Assembly (NCBI GenBank): GCA_034401135.1
Contig: JAWZSP010000003.1
Span: 1,116,001-1,180,000 of the forward strand
Reading direction: 5' to 3'
Length of the DNA stretch: 64,000 bases
Origin: Volutella citrinella
Taxonomy: Eukaryota; Ascomycota; Sordariomycetes; Hypocreales; Nectriaceae
The notes beneath the pieces are model-generated. The model searched no databases, was not told where the DNA came from, and worked only from the letters and a program-made list of their open reading frames with translations. Position numbers and translations under genes: made by a program. Positions within the stretch are counted from its first letter, which is position 1. Every line of letters begins with the position of its first letter. Shown one piece after another: positions 57,401 to 64,000 of the stretch.

Positions 57401-59657
57401 CGCTAGGGCTGAGACAAGCCGGCGCGGCGAATAACCACGGGTGGCGCTGTCCGAAAGACACAAGACTGGCTGTTGGCCTGTACCTGCAGACTCTAGAAGG
57501 CCTTCGGAACTCGTCCTTGCGCCTTGAAACTTGAAGAGTGCGGTGTGGCGCTGGGGAAGGGCGCCGCCACCGCCGCCGCCGCCTGCTCAGTCAAGCTTCA
57601 GATCCCCACGGGCAAGCTTGTTTGCTTTTTGCTTCTGCCATTTCCTTAGCTGGCGCCAGGGTCTGCGTGCTATTTCCGCGGGCCGATTCCTATTCCTATC
57701 TCAGCGACTGCGGAGAGGCTACTCGGCAATAGCCTCCAGCACATCATTACAGCCGCCAGGGCTAGGTAGGGGGGAGTGTACTGTAGCGTGCGTCAGTGGG
57801 GGGGGGCCGAAGAATATCGGCTGGTGGGGGATGGTCCGGGCGGATAATTAATTACTGGGCGATGCACTTGCTGCGACGTGCCCTCGCTTGTGTCTTCAGG
57901 CATGTCGGCCATGAACCACCCGATCTGCCAAGTCTATTGCAGTGCTGTGCACGCACTGGGGTTCTAGGAGTAGCAGCAGTGTGCCCTTGACAGGGACCGG
58001 CCCAGCGCCGCGGCGAGGGGTCCCCTCTTGGTGGATATGTCGCCGCTCGCAACGTTGCTCAAGATGAGGATCCTCACGCCCCCAAGCTTGCTTATTCTCG
58101 ATCTAGGCACTCGTGAAAGCATCCGGTAGATACGGATTTCCCAGCATGGTTGGTCTTGTTCTGGTCGCAAAGCCAAGAGAAGTGAAAGGGCCGGGGGAGG
58201 GGGGGTGGTCCCTTGGTCGCGGATAGACGCCGTCGCTGCTGGCCATAAACTCGACGTCTCGATTCTGGGTGTGTGGCCCCTCTCAGCCCGTGCCCGTATC
58301 TGCAGCCTGACATGTGCAGGTTTCCCTGTGCTGATCTGCCGTCAGGTTCAGGCGCATGTACAGCAGAGAAATGCAAACACCCGAGTCAAGCAGGAAGCCG
58401 CATGTGGTGGCATCAGTGTCTTTCCGGGTGATGCCTGTGGGAGAATGCGGGCGTGGATTCACCGCCCCCCCATTTCCCGGTCCCAGCTGACAGGGTTGCC
58501 GGATTTGGCTTGCATCAGGTTCAAGGTTGCATCTGTTGTCTGTTGAAGCTGGCATCCGGCTGATGGCGATGCCCATGTAGGGTAGCTCTTGATTCAACAA
58601 CTTGGACATCACGATCCGCCAATATCAGCGGGAACTTGGCCTAAAAATGTTGCGTTATATGTTAAATATAACTATTTGCCTTTGCTTTTGGTAGATTATC
58701 GTTTTTTGTGATGTGGTGGGGTGAGCAATGGGAACTGGTCGCCATAGCGCAACACGTTAGTTGGGCCACGGAGTTGACGAAAGCTAGATATTGGCATAAC
58801 TTTCACAGCGCATCAAGAGACTCATTAACAGGGGCCTTCTGTATGAGCTAGAAGCCCTATTCAGGCGATATCAACCCACAGGCATTTTTTACCATTGATG
58901 AAATGCAGGCGGGATGTATGAGCAGACGGCACAGGGGCATGGCTAGGGTTACGTTTGTGATCACGTTCTGCGAACAATGGCGGTAAAAGGCAACTCTCGC
59001 AGCTGTAACATTGGATAAGGGCATATTGGCAAACTAAAAACTGCAGTGTATTATTCGTGCGGTCTCTGAATGTTAAGACGTTGAGGCGGCGAACCGCTGA
59101 TACCTGGCGACAAAGCTGCCGCCGCAGGGGCTTCTGTTTGCAATGACCTCGACCTAATAGCCGGCTGCTCAGCGTTCCTCAGATTCTAAAGAATGGAAAC
59201 AGATCTAGATAACCCTGATAGGGCTGGGGGATCAAATCTACCCACCACCTGCACCATTCGCGGTTGGGTCAGTTACTATTCCGATAGGGGATGCAATCTC
59301 GCCAGGTTTGAGTACACAGATTACACCTGCTTAGAGCGCCATGCGGCCGCGCGGTACTACTCAAACGGGGGTGTTGATGAGCGTTGTAAAGTGTGCGGTC
59401 AAGGGCGTGGATGCCTCGACAGAAACTCAACCCTGGCCTGTACGCCGAGGATCGGGAATGGTAAGGGACGGCCGGAGACATGCGGGCAGCGGCCTTCATA
59501 TGAGCAATCTCCCTCCATCATGGCGAGACAATTATCCTCGAGCCTTATCAAGTCCTGCGTACTTACGGTAGCCTGTCGCTTGTCTGTCTCGAGATCGCCG
59601 CCGGCCGAGTCGACCTAGATAGACGCGGCATTGTTGTAGATGGTGTATTAGCTGAAT
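54456..59657. other. Gene-poor region, about 5.2 kb
   Basis: Starts with the Clr5 3' untranslated region (several T-rich runs near 54650-54710 and 55080). A 256-codon frame at 55594-56364 has no motif, shifts composition along its length and overlaps opposite-strand frames; it is judged to be chance. Nothing else is supported. From about 58.6 kb GC content appears to drop relative to the preceding DNA. Confidence 0.45.
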
Positions 59658-59921
59658 CTATGCCACCAAGGCGAATAGTCCTTTAATGACGTTGTACTTA
59701 CCATCTGACGGGGCCGATGCCACCGTCCCCGTACAGCCGACTTCGTCTCGTTTCTCGGGACCCGACGCTGAGATGGGATCTGGGCGTACTGGGGCAACAG
59801 GGGCGTCATGGATGCTTCGGGCATCCTCGGAGATGACCCTGCGTACAGAAGCTTCGACCCGTGGCCGGGCAGAAGCGCCGATAATCGCTACAGAGAGAGT
59901 CGCGGCATGAGTGAGCATCAT
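59658..59921 (-). CDS. Possible small secreted protein with Kex2-type site (first exon)
   Basis: The ATG at 59921 begins MMLTHAATLSVAIIGASARP, a short but plausible signal peptide. A propeptide-like stretch ends at EKR (about residue 61-63), a Kex2-type processing site, before DEVGCTGTVASAPSDG. A consensus GTAAGT donor (59702 going down) follows this directly, with a GCTAATA branch-like site and a TCTAG acceptor about 90 nt on. The continuation beyond the acceptor could not be fixed. One downstream frame is cysteine-bearing and again contains KR, but the phase does not match. The uninterrupted frame to 59658 gives 87 aa. It could be a decayed or mis-assembled effector-like gene, or chance. 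Confidence 0.3.
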   Translation of the reverse strand: MMLTHAATLSVAIIGASARPRVEASVRRVISEDARSIHDAPVAPVRPDPISASGPEKRDEVGCTGTVASAPSDGKYNVIKGLFALVA

Positions 59922-62900
59922 TTCATGTTATTCGACCCGTCAACAGAGCTTCCTGTCACCGGAGAGGTAGCAGAATAGGCTTGAAGGTATTCCAGAACTG
60001 GACCATAAGCAGACTGATCTTTGATGGAGGCAACATGGATCGAGAACGCCGAGTAGGGCAGTCTCCTATGTCGCTCATCTACGACGAACATTGGTACATC
60101 TGGGTAGTTTAAATTAGCTTGCTACGAAGTGTGTGAAATAAACGCATGTTGGGAACCGGGCCGGTCAGTGCGATACTCAGAGAGGCTCAGAGCTAAAGGG
60201 GCATCATGGACCCTGAATCCAATAATTGTGTCTAGGGAGGCACACGCTCCAGGTAAGGTGAAGCTCGTCAAACTCAGTATCCCAAATAGGAGTGTTTCTT
60301 CGAGGGCTGTGCTGCTGCGTGGAGAATTCTGCTCCCAAGCTCTTTTGGGTCTGGGCATTGCAACGACGGCAAGGGTCTGACCCCTTGGCTTGAACGCTGC
60401 TAAACCACGCGCTTGGTATCATGGAGCAGGCGGTTCACTGCTATCTGGGCTCACATATGCCCTATATTGGGTGTGCTCAATCCCGAATGAGTAGGGATGG
60501 GCTGCGGCGTCCTCCTGGCTAGAGATCGAGCTACGTTCTTCGCCCGGGCCGGCATTTCGGACCTGTAAGCCCCCCATGGCCCGCTAATGTTCCGTGAGCC
60601 TCCATTAATGCGTTGCTTAAACTGAAAGAAAGCCCTAGCAGCTGCCAGGGCAGAACCCCATCTGGTCTCGAGGTGCAGAGCCCGTCCAACAGGAAGAACG
60701 GGACGCGAAGGATGGCAACAGCATAATACTCGCGTCCAAGACAGAAATTACCTGTCATTAAGGCTCTAGCTCTCCTATATTATCCCTTATTTCGTGTGCA
60801 ATGCGCTGGCGCTTCCGTAGGTAAGCAAGCACAAGCTTCATCACTCGCGTCGTAAATACGCAACGAGCTTGCGGCTTCAGTTATGGCCACGCCTCGAAAC
60901 TGAGAGCAAGAGTCATACTATCCTAGAATAACATTCGCCAATCACCCACCTGCACCATGTAATTTTCACGACGCCTCGAATCCCCTCGACCAGGAAGGTT
61001 ATTGGTGAGATGACGAAGGTACTCGTAGACAGGGGTCAGCCCTCCTAAGCTGATGCGACCCAGACAACACAGGGCGCTGAAGAGATGAGACCTGCGGCCT
61101 TTGTTCCTGAAATTAGTGTCAATGCTAATGCAGATATGCATGGAGGCTGCGTGGCGCCCTGGCATGAACAGGGTGCATGTACATGTGCGACGCAAATGCA
61201 TCCGATTAGTTTGCGCGATGGCGTGGTCCTGTTTAATCTCAATGGACCCGAGATGAATCTTCTGTTCCGAAAGGTTCTTGGTATAGCATTCGAGTGTTCG
61301 GAAGATGTGGATATAAGCGTTGCAGCGTGACTTGTCAACCCCTGGCTAACACTATCATCTGGTGTCAGTTGAGGAGCGGCCCAGCCTATCTGAGGACTCT
61401 TTTCAAGGCCTTGGAACCTTCCCATACATGTCTGAGCTGCACAAACAAGGCCATTGGTATACTGCTCTCTGGGTTCCCCTGCCACCGCGACTGTACCGCC
61501 GTGTATACATCGATTCGAGGGCAAGAAACAGGCCGAGCAGTAGAGTAACACTAGTCTACATATGGTTCGAGACGACAGTGAATAAATTACTCTTCTTCGT
61601 TTACCCTTGGTTCAGGGTAACTTATTCGCTGTCGTCTCGAACCGCATCCAGGGCGACAAATTGCCACCAGTCGCATTCTAAACCGTGACGCATCGTTTCC
61701 AAGACTGGATCAAACGGGCTTTAGACTAGACATTACAACACCAACCACCCTCCTAACGGAAATTACTGATCATAGACTTTTGGCAATTCAGAAGTTGCTT
61801 GTGTGACTAGAATAATGCCTCTCGGAGCCTCGGTGGTCTACGGTTTCTGCTACATGTGCCGTCCAACGCAGATGTCATCGGTGCTGCTTGTATGGGAACC
61901 ATGGGAATTCCCCTTCACAAAGCATGCAAAGCCGATAAGACAAGTCAATATACTTGGCTGAATCCCAAGTTTGCAACAAAAAAAGTGCAGCGCCTCAGCA
62001 AGCAGCGACGCCGAAACAAACATGCCGACAAAATCGAGGCCAACAAGCCCGGCTGGCAGAGGCTGCAATATCTGGCTGCGAGCCGAGACGGTGCCACGAG
62101 TATAAAGACCTGATTCTTCGGTTCAATCTAAGCTTGATGGACCCTAGAGATTGTCGAATTGCTGAGCCAAAGGGCAAACGAAGCGTTCGGCTGTCAAGAC
62201 GTGTCCTAACCGTTCTGCAAATCCCCTGCTACTAGGCCATTGAAGGATCACCAGAGTTGTCTGAAACTGCTAAGCTGCTTCCATGCTGGACTACAATGGT
62301 CTTTGGGAGTAGGAGAGAGACATTTTGGATTGAGCTTGTATGATTTACATCCGCCTTGCAACCCATTGAAGCTGAGGGACCGTTCTCTCGGCCGCTGGGG
62401 CGTGGAGGCGGCCAACGCGACTGTCCTCTTATGGTCACCACTATGCAAAGTAGTCTACCATTTTCTGAAGCCGATTAGAATGGCTGGCTTCTTGTGAAAT
62501 GTCCCGATATCTGACTTGGCCCGTTGCATCAACTACCAAGCGACCATTCACTTCCCAACAACCCGAACCGCAAGACGCCAACAGGTTTGAGCATGAAGAT
62601 GAAGGCATGTCCTGAAAGGGAGGGACTAAGTTATTGGCATCAATCTGGCCAACCACTGGTTCTTACTACTCACTTTGATCCACGAATATTGTTCACACCT
62701 TTTTCAGGCTGGTCTGGGGCCAACTAGATGGGCCCGGCTTGACTCTTGACTAGCACAAACTGGCCCCCCAGGCATAGGAAGACGCATAGACTGCGCCGAT
62801 TCTTCGGTTTTTGTAGGTCAGTCACCAGCGCGAGCCGCTAGAAGCTCAAGATCAACGATCCCAATAACGCAGGTATGAGAGGTCGAGGACTGGACAACTA

Positions 62901-64000
62901 CGGAAGCAATCTCAGCCATTTGTTCATATTTCTTTGGACATTGCATCTTGCGAGTCCTCTAACTGGATAGCACCCATAACTTTCTTGATAGCGCTGGGTT
63001 GCAAATGTCTCCGTGCCAAGGAGGCCGCCAGGCTGGCTTCTGGGCCAATGTCTTCCCAACTGTGGCCGCCCTTCCACTTAGCCTGTGCTGGATGTCATGG
63101 ATGAGTTTCCATCTGGCCTTTTTGATTGGATATGGGCAAGCAATGTAAAACCTGGAGATGTTCACTCAGCATTGAGACACGGGCGCATACCGACGCGCCC
63201 ATCTGAAACCTGGATTTGCTGCAACCTGGCTTCCCTGGATAAGGTAGTTTTAAGTTTGTCTCTCACTTCTCTGCCGTGGCTTGCGTGGCTACAGTCATGG
63301 ACATTTATACAGGGCATTTAAAGCCGCACGCATTGGGAAACTGGATGCTAGGCCTGCCACTTGCTCGAAAACCTCCAGCTTTGGTGATGTTCTACGGCCG
63401 TGATTAAAAGCCGGAGGCCGAGATGGACGGGACAAGGTATCTTTGATTGGCAAGGAGCCGATGCCCTCATCAAGGGTGACTGTTAGGGCTTACGACCCAG
63501 CTTCATCTGATATTAGGGACATGTAGGGCGCTTGCTACTAGTCAGCTGCAGTAGTTGGCAAGATGCGTGGCTTGGGAACCCAATATGAGCTACAAAGTCT
63601 TGGGCATTGCGCTCCATTCCAGAGATTGAAACACAAGGCGAAGGAAGATGGAAACCATTCCCGACAGGGACACCGACACATGACTTTGCCGAGCAGCGTA
63701 GGCAAATGCAACGCAAGGTGCGTGCTCTTCGGTCCGGCAATGCGTTTGGAGATGGCAGCCAATGGCGGGGGCAAGATGGCCATGTGGGCAGGGTATAGGA
63801 TAAGATGGGCGCGGCGTAGGGAGCGGGGTGGAAGGATTATCTATCAAATTTATCCTTCATTCGTGGCTGGCGACGAAACCACGTTGGCCCAAGCGGCGAC
63901 GGCATTGACTCTCACCCACGAGGGAGCGACAAGGATTGGTGGCGTCGTTGGAACAAGATTGAAGATATGCGTTGGTGCGATGGGCGACTGAGCCCCGGGA
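59922..64000. other. Gene-poor region, possible gene remains
   Basis: Lower GC than the central part of the window. Intron-like signals and short protein-like stretches occur (61200-61560 plus; 62441-62620 minus), but no intact gene was assembled. A hairpin element lies at 61564-61643. The right edge of the window cuts the region, so a gene extending beyond 64000 cannot be excluded. Confidence 0.4.
61564..61643. mobile_element. 80-bp foldback element / near-perfect inverted repeat
   Basis: The left arm begins GGTTCGAGACGACAGTGAAT at 61564; the right arm ends with its complement at 61643. The stem is about 27 bp with two mismatches around a 26-nt centre, which itself contains TTACCC...GGGTAA. 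It has no coding capacity. No target duplication could be fixed, so it may be a tiny MITE, a solo terminal-repeat remnant or a structured non-coding sequence. Confidence 0.6.

Overview
The window is nuclear DNA of a filamentous ascomycete. The evidence is short GT-AG introns (about 47-91 nt) with CTAAC/CTGAC-type branch sites, CA-rich 5' leaders before ATGs, a spliced Zn2Cys6 activator, a Clr5-domain protein, a fungal-type C2H2 factor and a fungal arylamine N-acetyltransferase. The composition and protein styles suggest Sordariomycetes, probably Hypocreales; that placement is inference. No rRNA, tRNA, CRISPR or complete transposon was recognised by eye.

Layout: 1-12.9 kb holds a spliced 79-aa gene (minus), an orphan 561-aa PPxY protein (minus), a secreted SGNH/CE3-like esterase with a GPI-like tail (minus), a degenerate 9-bp minisatellite, a two-finger C2H2 factor (plus), a spliced 80-aa gene (plus) and a small ankyrin protein (plus). 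From 13.3 to 24.5 kb there is a dense block that reads like a small catabolic or detoxification cluster: a class I (DHDPS-family) aldolase, a GNAT acetyltransferase, a Zn2Cys6 regulator, a Dal5/TNA1-like anion transporter, a fumarase-superfamily lyase of the carboxymuconate cycloisomerase/adenylosuccinate lyase type, an arylamine N-acetyltransferase and a small orphan protein. The transporter and lyase share a divergent promoter rich in CCG triplets, the half-site class used by Zn2Cys6 factors. Together the genes could import, cleave and N-acylate an aromatic or carboxylated substrate under local control.

From 24.5 to 42 kb gene density collapses: one 93-aa serine-rich, zinc-ribbon-like gene sits at 34.2 kb with about 9.7 kb of apparently non-coding DNA before it and 7.5 kb after it. 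From 42 to 48.5 kb come DNA primase large subunit PRI2 (minus, convincing), a small F-box protein, and a 989-aa protein combining ankyrin-like segments, one membrane helix and terminal zinc fingers. A Clr5-domain protein lies at 52.7-54.5 kb. The last 9.5 kb is again gene-poor, with a possible small secreted protein, possible gene remains and a hairpin element.

Structural points: two GC-AG introns (in the Zn2Cys6 gene and in PRI2), a 15-nt microexon inside the zinc cluster, tandem acceptors in two genes, a 123-bp TA-flanked MITE-like element, and an 80-bp near-perfect inverted repeat. Exon boundaries were worked out by hand from reading frame, splice signals and family motifs; each proposed model keeps the frame across all junctions.
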